NCBI GenBank assembly: GCA_018398765.1
Contig: JAHBMJ010000638.1
Location: 1-43,453 of the forward strand
Direction: 5' to 3'
Length of the DNA: 43,453 bases
From: Chromera velia
Lineage: Eukaryota > Sar > Chromeraceae
The position numbers and the translations under genes are program-made. The notes under the pieces were generated by a model that saw nothing but the letters and a program-made list of their open reading frames with translations, was not told where the DNA came from and did no database searches. Below, piece after piece: positions 10,291 to 22,381 of this stretch (positions are counted from its first letter, which is position 1; each line of letters begins with the position of its first letter).

Positions 10291-13233
10291 ATGCAGGCCC
10301 CCCCTGACCCCCCCCCACCCCGACCCTTCGGGGAGGACCCCGTGTCTAGCGACCTTGACCTTGTTGGTTTTTTTCTACAGCATGTGGAAGCCCTCGACGT
10401 TCCTTGGCAGCTGCCTGTGAACACGCTGAGGTTTCAGTCTCTCCTAGAGTTCGTGTCCACCGAAATGAAAGTCCAACTGGAGATTCTTCGGTCAGAAGCG
10501 AACGACCTCGCCCTCAAGCGGCAGTACCCCCCCAGAGAGGTGGGGGCTGCCGGAGTTTCAAAGGACGAAAAATGTGCTTTCGTGGCAACGGGCGCTTTCG
10601 GACAGAGGGAGGACAGGCTCTGTGCTCATCTGAACCATGTTGAGAGAAGGCCACAAAGGGGTGCGTGGGCCAACTATCTCGTCGTACTCCAAAAAGCCGA
10701 CCCTTTGGCTGGGCCTGATGATGTGCTTGAGCACGTCTCCGTCGGTTTTTCTCTTCGTTGCAACAGAGACGGAGGGTTCACGATTCAGTTTGGGTCCCAA
10801 GCAGAAGCAAAAAGAGTAGAAGAGGTTGGAAGGTCCACCAGACTGTTGGTGCGGCCTCTGATGCAGTGCCAGTTTCGCAAAGCGACCTTCGAGGCTCTGC
10901 GCGCTCTGTGCCAGGCCTCTGTCCGGTCTGCTCTTGAGAGTGGTCCCACGCAGGGCCTCCTGAGAGGGGATGAGAAAATGTGGGCAAAGGAGACGGACGT
11001 GGAGACGTCAGCAGAAAGCATGGATCAGTCGGGCGGTTTCAGTTTCAACAAACAACAGAGAAGGGCACTTGCCTTGGCCAAACACTCGAACATTGCCCTC
11101 ATTCAGGGCCCCCCTGGCACAGGGAAGTCGCATGTGATCACTCACGGCATGCTTCCCCAAGCCGTTCTTGAAAGGGGGGAGAGGGTGTTGGTTGTCTGCA
11201 ACACCAATCGGGCAGTTGACGCACTGATTTTAAAAACCGTCCGAGCAAAGCCCGAGATGCGCCAGATGATTCTTCGTTGTGGTTTTGAGGACCATGTGCA
11301 CTCAGAAGTGAAAGCCTTGGAGGTGTACGCACAGAACTCCAACACCCTGGATGCACTAGGAGGGGGAGGGAGTACAGATACTAGTGATGGGGGGGTACAG
11401 GGTCAGATTCGGTCGAAAAAGTTGTGTTTCACCACGATACATTTTGCCTCAAAAGAAAAAGAGGGAGGGGGGGGTCCATCAGGGTACTGGAGTTTTGACA
11501 CTCTGGTCATTGACGAAGCAGCACAGATAGAGGACTGCAAACTGTTCATAGTTCTTCGTTGTCCGTCTCTGAAGAAGATCATATTAGTAGGGGACCCACA
11601 GCAGCTCCAACCTTATGTGCCTGATGAGGTGAGAGAGAAGGGGTTTGGCATTTCCTCGATGGAGAGATTGATGAAACTTGGAATTCAGTCTGAGTCTCAC
11701 AGACAGGCTCAGCAGGCCCCCTCCTCTTCCTCTTCCTCATCCTCTCAGTCGGGAGGGAGAGGGGGGGGCTTAGCTCCCATCCGTGTCCCCTTCGTGATGC
11801 TGGAGGAGCAGTGGCGGATGCCGCCCTTGTTGCGTGCCCTCGTGTCACGCCTGTACTACGGAAACAGGTTGTCTGACTCGGAGGGGGTGAGGGCACACGG
11901 CCCCTCTCGGAGAGGTGAAGAGCCCTCTTCTTCCTCTTCCTCTTCTTCTTCCTCTTCTGCCAGTGCACAAGCAGGTGTTGCCCCTTTCCGATGGAAGCCC
12001 CTGGTGGTCCTCCACTTCCCCCATGGGAGGTGCGACTTCTCCCCCCTTCAGAGGAGCTTCTCCAACGAGCTGGAGGCAAATCTGGTCAAACAAGTGCGTG
12101 CGTCAGTCAGTTAGTTAGCTTTTGGGTGGATAGTGCCCCAGAGGACAGAAAAGTGTGCACGTATGACAGATGAATGGATGAATGAATGGGCAGACGAACG
12201 GATGAAGGGCTGCATACATCGATGGATGGATAGACAGATGAATAGATGGATGGATGGATAATCACTTTCAGCTTTGAGTAGACGTGTAGTGGCTCTCGTT
12301 TCACTAAGTCTTCAGTGCCTGCCCTGTCACCCGGACGTGGATTCTGTTTGAGCGTTTGTCTCCTCGAACTTACTTTGTATTCTTTGCAATTTTTCCTCCT
12401 TTTTTCACTTTCGTACCCGTCCGTCCATTTGTTTTTCCTTCCTCCTTTTCTCACTCATGCAGGTGTACGACTTCGTCATCGCGCACCTTGCCGATCATGT
12501 GGGAGCAGAGGATTTGAGCGGAAGGGAGGAGGAGGAGACGTGCGTGTTGACCCCCTATAACAGACACAAAGACCTTCTCAGAATGAAGATCGCAGACATA
12601 CCCGAAGAGAATCTGGAGGACTACCAGACCTTCTCTGCAGACACCAGACGGCCCTCAGTTTCGGTCTCTCTCTCCGCATCCCCCCCCCAAGGTAGAGGAG
12701 CTTCTTCCTCTCTGCCCCTCTCGACCCCCCCGAGAGGGTCTTCTCGGGCATCCATGTCCCCTCCGTTCTCGCGTACCTCCGCGTCTCACGTGAGTGCTGC
12801 TGGGGTAGACAAGGCGACGATTGTGCAGAACATCGACACTGTAGATAAATTCCAGGGGGCAGAGAGGGCAGCTGTGGTGGTCAGTGCGTGCGTCGACAAG
12901 AAGCCTCTGCGTGCGTCAGATCCCCATTTTATCAACGTGGCTTGCAGTCGAGCAAAGCACATGTTGTTTGTGGTGGGCAATTTCACCGCGTTGAACCAGT
13001 GTGAGGACTGGAAGGCTGTGTACACCCACGCAAAGAGCATGGGCGTGTTTCTAGAGGTAGACTTGCAGAGCGTGCGGACCGGTAGGGTGTCTCAGCTGCT
13101 GGAAGAAAAGCTGCTTACAGTTTCCCCAGCTTCTCAGGCACACAGTAGACAGCCTGGGGCCCTGAGCACGTCAGGGGGAGGGGAAGAGCCTCCAAAATCT
13201 CCTAGAAAGAAAAAGCAACGCACCAGCCCATAG
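10291..13233 (+). CDS. SF1 helicase of the UPF1/NAM7/SMUBP2 type, two exons
   Basis: An RNA or DNA helicase of superfamily 1B. Exon 1 is 10291-12093 (ends GTCAAACAA, donor gtgcgt) and exon 2 is 12463-13233 (acceptor catgcag), phase 0, 857 aa. Motifs in order: 'NKQQRRALALAK' (Q-type), Walker A GPPGTGKS (273-280), DEAAQ (408-412), GDPQQ (434-438), QWRM (507-510), 'VDKFQGAER' (from 728) and 'NVACSRAKHMLFVVGN' (from 759). The N-terminal 250 residues resemble the accessory domain region of this group but carry no CH zinc domain, so it is not UPF1 itself. Two poly-Ser insertions sit in loops near 11720-11750 and 11925-11965. The ATG at 10291 is the first in frame; a GTG at 10198 extends the open frame but is unlikely to start translation. 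The substrate is unknown. Confidence 0.9.
12165..12262 (+). repeat. (GATG/GGAT)n repeat in helicase intron
   Basis: Imperfect gatgaatg and gatggatg units fill part of the 369-base intron 12094-12462. Confidence 0.8.
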
Positions 13234-14516
13234 ATCTACCCATACATCTGTTTATATAATGTCTTAGCAATCTCAGCACAAAGTCTGAGTGGATGTGACC
13301 AGGATGTCGACGACTTTAAAAGCTCAACACTGGCTCAACATTATAAAAACGTAGTGAAATATACATGAGTTATCCGTATTTTTACTGTGTAATACTATTC
13401 AAGTATAATAATATTGATACTGAGTATTAATTGTCTAATATTGATTGATTGATTGATTGCTTCCTAGATTGGTTTAAAAAAAATGATTGATTGGTTCCGC
13501 GCTATAGGCCTTCCCGCTATGTTAAGGTGTCGCCCCCGCCTAGGCCACCGCTAACAACTTAACTTGAAGCTAGACTTGAAGGCCCGGGTCCCCCGGGATA
13601 TTATTTCATACCCTCGCAGGGCCTCCCTCCTAGCCTCCCTCGAGGGCCCGTATGCACACCAACTTGAAACCTTACCCAACCTAATGAACTGTAAACGCAG
13701 TGCAATTAAAAGATATAGGATAAGAGAGAATTTATATATATTTAGAGGATTGGTTTTTTGTCTCAAACCGAACGGTCAACTTGAACGCCGTTTAACTAGC
13801 CGTTTAACTTCAACATGCAGCATATTTGGGAGTCTGGGACTTCAAGTAGACCTGAACATTCTTTATATGATTCATTAATTTAAACTTGAACTAGAAGTTT
13901 AGAACTTGAATTCATTTATTTATTCATATAATTTTAAGTTTAATGCATGCATTCATTCACTTCCTTAAGCTTAAATACCACTTCAAAAAATATTATCAAG
14001 ATGATTTGTATCTACGGCACCGTTTTTCAAGAGACTGCCAGTGTTCACGCCTAGGTTCACGCTTGCGGCGCAAACCATCACTTAAGACACCATCTAAATT
14101 ATAGAATAAATATGCGGCTTCGGCTTTGAATTTAAGACACCCTAGGCGTCTGCTAAAGAAAAAAAAAAAAAGATCCCCTGAAACCCTTTACTTTTTTTTT
14201 TTCTTTTGTTTTCTTTTTCAGTCAAACAACTGTTGTTCAAGTGTTACACAGATGTTGTTCATGTGTTGCACAACTGTTGTTAGGTGTTGTTGAGGGTAAA
14301 CAAGTAAAAAAGAAAGAAAAAAAGAAAAGATCTCCTCTGATCGCTTATTTTTTTTCTTTTTTTTTTTTCTTTAGCCGACGCCTAGAAGACACCCTAAAGG
14401 ACTAGCTAAAGGATCCGTATCTGCGGCGCAGACTAGCGCAGACTTTCTTAGGGACTTTCAAGCTTATCCAAAAATGCGGCTTCACCTTCCAAGTGGTAGT
14501 TGGGTTCAAAGAGGTC
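13234..14516. other. Intergenic region, AT-rich, with a fold-back
   Basis: No gene is recognised. There is a short (GATT)4 run at about 13440-13459. 'cttgaa' words recur over 13560-13910. An inverted repeat pairs 14143-14158 (taggcgtctgctaaag) with 14369-14384 (ctttagccgacgccta); both are flanked inward by long A or T runs. The latter pair may be the ends of a small non-autonomous element. Confidence 0.5.
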
Positions 14517-14597
14517 CATTCATTCATTCATTCATTCATTCATTCATTCACTCACTCACTCATTCATTCATTCATTCATTCATTCACTCATTCATGC
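14517..14597 (+). repeat. (CATT)n/(CACT)n tetranucleotide repeat
   Basis: About 80 bases of cattcatt and cactcact units, the same motif as the large array at 20700-21660. It lies just downstream of the STAND gene stop (that gene is on the minus strand). Confidence 0.9.
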
Positions 14598-14708
14598 ATG
14601 CTTCAATTCATATTCATTCACTTCTGTACAGCCTCACTGTTATTTTGAGTTACGCGGATGCTCTGGTTTGTTTGTACGTGAGCTCTAGTTTGATGCCTGA
14701 CTTTGTCG

Positions 14709-17700
14709 TTAACCAGAACCGGCTACATCCAAGAGAGGTGTCGCGATCACTCGCATTGCATCCGTTGGAGCTACTGTTCCAAAGGCGTCAATGGTGGCTC
14801 GCGTAACAATTCGCCGAGGGCCGTCCGAAACGAACCTGTCAGTGTTCAGATTGACTGCGCACGGAGTGTCGCAAAGAATGGATGCGGGGCTCATGTCGGA
14901 AAAGAGATTGCTCATCTTCATTGCTGCCAGCGGTATTTCAGTTAGAGGGTTTTCCACAGGCTTGTGGTTTTCTTTGAAATTCGGAGGCAACTCATGCAGA
15001 GAAGTGTTCTGCTTCCCGGATCCCATTCGCTCCTTCAATGCCTCCTTTATCCCTTCCCAGGCTTCGATTCTCTCCTCTTTCAAAACCTCCAACAACTGTT
15101 CTTTCCCTTCTTCCTCCAATTCTATCTTAACTCTGACTTTTTCCAGGAAGCTCTTGAGATCGTCTTCAGAGTCTTTCTCCTCAAACAAACGGACCACTGC
15201 AGGAGTAAGCCAATGGAAAACAGTGGCGTTGAGCGGATGAAGAAACTTCCACTGCGCAACCTCTGGAGTGTCGGATTTCTGTGCTATGCCGGCGACTCCG
15301 TCGGGAAAAGACACAGTCTCAAAGCTGAGGAGGTCAGTGAGTTTCTCAGACATTGGGTCTTCTTCCGGCGAACTGAGGAGGTGGGAAACGAAGTGTCCAA
15401 CAACATCCCACACCAAAAATTCAAAGAGCTCAAAACGACGATTCATGGGGTCCTCCCCGGCTTGGTGAAATCGCGCTTGTATCTTTTGATCAGCGTAACG
15501 ATCCGCTGGTGCTGTAGCGATCGCCACGATGAGGGTACTGAGGAGCTGCTCAGGGACTGTCGAAAATGTCAGTCGCGTCGGCAGTCCTAAGCCCCGGAGG
15601 CTCTTGGTCATTTGGAGATCTACTAGGATCACGAAAAGTTCAAAACGGTCAGACCACTCCCACGGCTCGACGGGGCGGGTTCGAAAGAGCCGACCCTCTC
15701 CGTCCGACTCGGTTCTCATTGCTACAACTAGAGGCTCGAGCTTGTCCCGAGCGGCCTCATACTCCCCCTTCTCCATCAAGAGAAGGACGTCAAGGAGCCA
15801 GACGAGACGGCGGTCTTTTTCGAATCTCTCTTCTGTGGCTATGTTCGCTTTGACTGCTGCCATGCTGATTTTGGCCGCAATGCTGAGATACCCTTCAGCC
15901 ATCCTCAGGGCCTTTGCTGTCCCCAATTCTTCCCACATCTCGCTCTTCGCTTCGAAGAAATCGACCAGGTCTTCGACGGGGAACGAACGGGGGAGGGACT
16001 CGGGAGAGAGGTCCGGGCAAGCGTCTGGCAGAGAGGACAGGGTGTCTGCATCAATTTTCGGATTGCAGACCGGAAGGCGAGACACAAACTCGGGAGGCAA
16101 CAGGGTGGCTGCCATGCCCAGACTCTCAGCCGCAGCCACACGGCGACCAAGAGCCCTTTCAGTGCGGGCTTTGCCAATAAGGGTTGTGAACAGACTGGCC
16201 CTCGAGTGGCCATCAACTTGTACCCCCTCGTGTGGAAACTCTTTCATCACGTACACACCGGGAGTCGAGGAAATTTCCACTGCTGAGCCCCAGGCAGCGT
16301 CTGTGATGCCCTCAAAGATCGAGAGGGTTTTGGGAAGCATTTCGCTGATGAGAGGAAGGGACAAAGCAAAGCTGGGCATTGCAAGGAGGTACGGAAGAGC
16401 CTCCTTTGCTTGGTTCTCGCTCAGAAAATACCTGCTGAAAGACAGCCACACGGCGAATTGCGCATTTCCAGGTAAAAAGTTGAGCCAGGGCCTGACAAGC
16501 ATGACGAAGCTTGGAGGGAGAAGAAATTCGTGGCATTTCCTCTCGATGTGCCTTTTGCAAAGTTGCAGTAGAAGTTGGTGCTGCCACTCTGGGTCTCTCC
16601 AGCAAAAGCCTCTCAGGATGTGAGCTACGACCGAGACTGCGGCTGCGAGATGGACGCGCTCATCATAGATGACGCTGAGAAGGGAGCTCTTTGAAAATGC
16701 AAACAGGGAAAAGCTAGAGTCCTCTTCTGTCACTGGGACGTATGGCCACTTTGTCTCGATCTCTTGCGCGAGCCATGGTCGGAGGATTCTCTCACTCCAA
16801 TGGGACTGAAACACCAGCCGCTCAAACCAGAGGCAGAGCAGCATCAGAGCACGCAGCCCCTCATTCTCAATCACCGACCAAGGCTTACACGACTCCGTGG
16901 CTAGAGTCCATCGGCGGAGAAATTCTACCTGGTGCATGTTGCGGCCTGAGGGGGTGGGAACGCGGCACAACATATCCTCCTGCTCCCATCTTTTCGTTCT
17001 TCGTCCCCAGAACAGGGCATGGGCCATGATATTGAAAACCCGTTTCTGCCGCATCCCTCCCTCATCCCCCTCTTTTTCCCGGCCTAGCTCGGTCCGCACG
17101 GCCAACTGCGTCAGCTCATGAATCCGATACCATGCCTTGACCTCCATCTCTTCGACAGGCTCGCCCAGAGCCATGGATGGCAGAGGTGTTTTGTCTTCGA
17201 GGCGGGTGCAGAATGACTGTGCCATCAGAGCGTTGAAGCAGGTGTCGAAGCTTCCGCTCTGAGGGCCCTCCCCCTTTGACCCTTGATCCTCGGTTTTGCA
17301 CGTCTCGAACACCTGCATGCAGCTACCGCGTTGATGCGAGCTGTCCATGATCTCATAATCAACAAGTTATTCTTCAATCGAATTTAGGATGATATGTCAC
17401 TCACACGAAAGGATTGAGACCAATACCACTTAAAGTTTTCGTAGAGACTTAAGTGAGAACATTCAATCAGACTCCTGAAAGACTGGGCATGGCAGGCATA
17501 AAGACTATTGACCGACGGTCTTGCAAACCTCGTAGGCGATTTCAAAGTTGTCTGCAAACGAGAGACACTCCATCATGACTGCAGCTCTCTCGAGTCCCTT
17601 CTCGCAGAGGAACTCTCTTTGCTGCCGCCAGAGACTGAGGACACTGTATTGGTACTGGGTCCACTTCTGTATCTCCCCCCTTGCTTCCAAAAACGCCTGG

Positions 17701-19019
17701 GCCTCATCTCGCTCGGCAGTCACGCGATCAGCCAGTGCGCTGAAACTGAGGAGACCTTTCTTCTCAACGACAAGGGATGAAGCCATCACGAGTGCTAAAG
17801 GCAGGCAACCGAGAGCTTCTGCAAGGCGGGCAGAACCCTCCTCGTCTTTCTGACGGCCAAGTGTCTGGAGGAGGGATTCGGCACTGGGACGCTCGAGAAT
17901 GTCGAGCTTCAAGAGCTTTGGAGGGGGGAACATGGAAGAGGAATCGTCACGCGTAGTGATCATGACTGAGCACTTATGGGATCTCGGGACGAAATCCCAA
18001 AGAAGCTCTGGGTCTTCGAGATTGTCCACCACCATCAGCCATGTTTCATTTCCCTCTAGCCACCTGCATAGCTCTTCACGGCTTCGGACTGGAATTCCAG
18101 CCTCTCTGAAGTCTTCCCATAATTCAGCCAACTCTCTCTGCAGCCGTTCGGGCGATGATGCGTTTATCCATATCTTTGTGCGGGGGATCTCACAGCGGTG
18201 AAGGACCTCGGCAGCCAACTGGCTTTTCCCAACCCCTCCAATTCCAGAAATTAGAATGAAGGGCTCAGGGGTGGGAGCTTCGCTTGGTAACTCACCCCGC
18301 CCGCTCCCGTTTTCCCTGACGGGCCCGACCCCCCCGCCGCTCTCTCCTTCGGGCCCATCCCCCCGTACCCACTGGAACACCTGCTCCAGCGGAGCCTTTC
18401 TGCCAAAGAAAAAATCATCCCCTCCCCGCCCGCTGCGTGGCTTCAGACTGACGGGGTACCTCTTGCGAATTTGGGGCGGGAGAAGGGATGTGTCATGCTT
18501 TAATTGCACCGGGGCGGCCCCTCCTGCAAAGAGCTTGATCGCACCGTCATGAGAGACTTGAATGACGAAGGCGCCCGCTTTCCTCGCACACTCTTGTGAT
18601 GCAGCTGAGCCCAACCCCCCCCCAATGGATGAAGCTGCCCCCCCGTACGCCAGATGGAAGCCCGAAGCACAAAATTTGCCACTCGGGCCATCGATAATCA
18701 GCGCCCCGTCGTCATTCATTCGTTCCTGCAGGTCACAACATCCCCGGTCTTCTTTGATGTCTAGTGGGTGTCTGCGGACGTTTTCTTCATTCACACCACC
18801 AAACCGGGTCATTCTGTGCCCATCTTCTTTGCTAATCTTGGCAAGGAAGTCGTCGGCTTTGCAAACAACAAGCCGAGTCCCCTGACGACCCCCCCCCGTG
18901 CCTGTATCTGCGTACTTCTCTGCGATTGCGAGGGCCCGCCGGGTAGTTTTATGCCATTCCGACGGGATCTCGCTCAGCAGCGGGTGCAGTCGATCAGGTA
19001 CCGCTACCGATGCCGGCAT
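14709..19019 (-). CDS. STAND (NB-ARC) NTPase with N-terminal DisA_N/DAC-like domain
   Basis: Receptor-like signalling NTPase. Exon 1 (19019-17529) carries residues 1-497; exon 2 (17312-14709) carries 867 more. The intron is inferred from GAG|gtttgc and tgcatgcag|GTG, phase 0. Residues 21-168 resemble a diadenylate-cyclase fold: DGA (104-106), 'SGFHL', then 'ARKAGAFVIQVSHDGAIKLF'. The RHR position is Gly-Ser-Ala-Ala, so synthesis of c-di-AMP is unlikely and ligand sensing more likely. A linker with 'FFGRKAPLEQV' (204-214) leads to the STAND core: P-loop GIGGVGKS (259-266), 'WINASSPE', Walker B 'WLMVVDNLED' (327-336), 'MITTRDD' (353-359) and 'GCLPLAL' (404-410). Exon 2 continues with an 'RIHELTQLAVR' block like the HRLVQ motif at the end of such cores, then a long helical, TPR-like region ending in a Glu/Lys coiled-coil-like segment. 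The two ORFs could be separate genes, but the core is incomplete without exon 2. Confidence 0.8.
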
Positions 19020-19040
19020 TAATTGTTTACTGTTCCAACA

Positions 19041-19056
19041 ATGTATATATAAAGGT
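19041..19056 (-). promoter_or_regulatory. Possible TATA-like element upstream of STAND gene
   Basis: On the minus strand the sequence reads ctttatatataca about 22-37 bases before the ATG at 19019. The distance is short for a TATA box with any 5' leader, so this is only a weak suggestion. Confidence 0.2.
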
Positions 19057-19292
19057 CAGTCACTTCTACAGTCTTCCTTGCGCCACGTCAAAATGAGCTG
19101 GGAAACATGAAACTGACATTTTTTCTGCTCACAATGAAGCCCAGGCAACGCAAAAGCCGAGCCAAAATATGCAGCATATCACGTCTGTACACAGATTCCC
19201 TGGATTGGTCACTGACAATGGTCACAATCATTGGTGTTGAACAGGTGTTCTGAAGACCACAAACAACAGTTAACTTGAACAACTGTCGATCA

Positions 19293-19320
19293 CTGCATGC
19301 ATGCATGCATGTGCATGCCT
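19293..19320 (+). repeat. (ATGC)n repeat
   Basis: Alternating gcatgcatgcatg units followed by cctgcctg; it is self-complementary and could form a hairpin. Confidence 0.8.
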
Positions 19321-20699
19321 GCCTGCGGGATTATACTCGGACCGGGGCCCCATGCATGCATGGATTCCGGGTTGCAGGCCGCGGCCGCCCGGCCCGCGGC
19401 CAAGGCCGCGCGATCGCCTCGGGGGGCAGCTCAGCTCTGCTGAGATCAGCCGAGAGGCCCTGAGATCGCACGCACCCGCATAACACATTTTTTCATTTTT
19501 TTGGGGGGGGATCGGTTCTATCTCTATCACAGTCGGTGTCGCCCGAATTCTAAAATGTGCCCCTTAAGCAATTCGTATGGAGCCGCGATCGTATTAATTA
19601 CTTCGCTCCTCATGATACATACCCCTCAAGTAATTTACATGGAGTTGCATATGTACATATAGATGCGCGCATTCCTGAAAAGCATATTTTACGTGCGTTG
19701 CCATAGCCCCCGTCACTTGCTCATTGCATGCAAACAAGATATGCCCAAGCTCCTAATGGTTTGTATCAATGCCGGGGCTCGGTAGAGGCCTGGTTTCTGT
19801 AACTGAAGTACCCCGAAGAAGCCTTCCTGTGACTCTATGGTCTGTCAATCAAACTCCGGGCTTTGGCAGGCTAGCACTTTCAGTGCCAGGGCTTTGGTGA
19901 TAGAAAGTTCATTCTTTCTAATATGCAATATCATCAGGGCTCCGACGATCGATAGAAAGCTAATTTTTTCTAGTATGCAATACAGCTCCAGCCCACAGTA
20001 GCTTAAAAATATTATAACTACCCCCTTGATGCTTCACTGCTTTTCTAGATAAGGCTCTTCAAGACATTAAAATCCGTTCTAGAATGTCTTCAAACCACCA
20101 AAATCCGTTCGGCTCTTTCAAATTTAATTAAAACTACTAGTTAAACCATCTACTATAAAAAAAATGAAATAACATGTAAAATAAAATTTGAAATAAAATG
20201 CTTTATCTAAACTAAATTTTAAATTGCTTTTCATGATATAATTATATAGTTTAAAGGAGTTTAAAGTACTTTAAATTTTTTAATTTTACTTTTCCTCATA
20301 TTTCTGTTCACGGGACCGGCTGCGCGGTCAAATGTAGATGGCGTATATACAGTAGAATCAAGCGATTCCGTGTTTGACATACTAGGCTGACGCTTCGTTC
20401 TCCTCTCTTCCTACGTCAAGAGCTAGAAGGCACCTGCTGTGCCCCAGGCTGTCCCCCATTTTTTTTCCCTTTCTGTTTCTTTTTAACTCTTTTTTGATTC
20501 ACTGCGTTTTCAAGAAACATATCAAGATCAACCGATGGTGAGCTGGCTCTGTTTTTGCTTACAGGCGATGCATCAGATTGGAAGTGTAAAAGCCAGTCTC
20601 CAACTGTTCATTGCTTCTTGGAGCCCAGTTACCGCGTCGACCAGTAAAAACATCGAAGGCGAAAGCTTTTTTCACTTCTTTCTATACACTGCCGACCTT
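19321..20699. other. Intergenic, GC-rich then AT-rich, no gene seen
   Basis: 19375-19430 is a very GC-rich block (ggccgcggccgcccgg). Two loose direct repeats are visible: 19558-19587 with 19623-19652 (cccctYaagYaattY), and 19901-19933 with 19952-19984 (gatagaaag...ttctaRtatgcaata). 20100-20300 is AT-rich. No open frame of recognisable content. Confidence 0.5.
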
Positions 20700-21660
20700 A
20701 TTCACTCTCTCACTCACTCAGCCACTCACTCACTCACTCATTCACTCACTCACTCACTGATTCATTCAAGCACCCACTCACTAGCCCACTCACTTCTTCA
20801 CTCACTCCCACACTCATGCACTAACCCACGCTCACTCACTGACTCATTCATTCATTCATGCATGCATTTATTCATTTATTCATTTATTTATTCATTATTC
20901 ATTCATTATTTATTCACCCACTGCCTCATTCATCAATACCCTAATTTACTCACTGACTTACCCACCCGCACTCACTAGCTCTTTCACCCACCTTCACTCA
21001 ATCATCCATCCATTCACTCACTCACCCACCTACCCACCCAATCATTCATTCACTTACTGATTCGTTCACCCATCCACTCACTTTTTCACTCACTCCCACA
21101 CTTACGGACTCAGTATGACACCCGCACTCACTCACCTACACATTCATTCATTCATTCATTCATTCATTTATTCATTCATTCATCCATTCATTTATTCATT
21201 TATTCATTCATTTATCATTCATTCACTAACTCTCTTATTTTCTCAGTCACTCAGCCACTCACCCACGCAGCCTCGCTCACTCATTGACTTATTCACTCCC
21301 ACATCACCGTCACTCACTCATCCATTTACTCACTCACTCACTCACTCACTCATTCATTCATTCATTTATTCATACATTTATGCATTCATTCACTCACTCA
21401 CTCACCCACCTACACTCTCTTGCTCTTTTACCCACCTTCACTCACTCATCAACTCACTCATTCACTCATTCGCTCACTCACTCACTCACTCAGTCACTCA
21501 CTCAATCAGTCACTCACTCACTCATTCACCCACCCACCCACCCACCTACCTACTCACTCACTCACTCACTCATTCGCTCACTCATTCACTCACGCATCCC
21601 GACATTCAGTCACCCATCCATCCATACAACTATCCATTCATTCATTCATTCATTCATTAA
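20700..21660 (+). repeat. ~1-kb (CATT/CACT/CACC)n satellite array
   Basis: Almost all of this stretch is built from 4-base units cact, catt, cacc and tatt with substitutions and a few short interruptions. It is open in several plus-strand frames (repeating HSLTHSFI), which is a property of the unit and not evidence of a protein. Confidence 0.95.
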
Positions 21661-22381
21661 CCCCTCTTGACCGATAGATGCTATATGTAGACAGCCATTT
21701 TGTGAGGCAGGTAGTCAGGCACGTAGACACAGCCACAGGCAAGAACAGCTAGGTAAAGGCAGACACAAGCATGCTTATCCCGTCTATCTCCGTCTTCAGC
21801 ACGCTTTCTCTTTCTAAAGGCATGTGTGCTGGTCGCAGCGATTCCTACATCAAAAGATTAGCAGCAGCTCAACAAGATCGCACTTCATTGGTTGGCAATG
21901 GTTGGCTCCTTTAGCTTACCGGTCTTAAAGTCAATGCAATCATTCAGTTCATTGCCTCTGCTGGTGAAAAAGAAAACAAACTTTAAGATAGAACAAAGCT
22001 GGCAAACGCTTCAAAAAAGTCTCTACCCTCAAAAATCTAATAGTGCCGTACGTATGAATCATGGACCTATAAGAACGTTGTGACTGGCAGTGTTAGAAAT
22101 TGGAACGTCGTTCATAGTCTAACACCAGATGTGCTCGCGATGTCCTCAACAACGTTTTGGGATGTATTGTTGCCCACTGGACATTTTGGGAAAAAAAAAG
22201 TAGATAGACACGGTCAGACCGAATTCGCCAGTCTAAAAGTAGATGCTGACCATAGTGGACCGACATACAGTAACAGGCCAGAAGACCGAGACGTTTAATT
22301 TTCAGACAGCTTTTATAATTGCACTGAAATACATGCATGCATGCAAACAGCTGATAGAGCTGTAGGCTTTGTAGTGGCATG
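21661..22381. other. Intergenic, no gene recognised
   Basis: Mixed-composition sequence with only short frames. A catgcatgcatgc run occurs at 22332-22344 just before the 33-bp minisatellite. Confidence 0.5.

Noticed and set aside
15529-16623. 364-codon plus-strand open frame
   Set aside because: Lies antisense to the STAND gene's long helical exon and has no recognisable domain; it is a shadow of that ORF's codon composition.
20535-21677. Long plus-strand frames rich in H, S, L, T, F
   Set aside because: They are translations of the tetranucleotide array, open in several frames because its units contain no stops; no flanking coding sequence.
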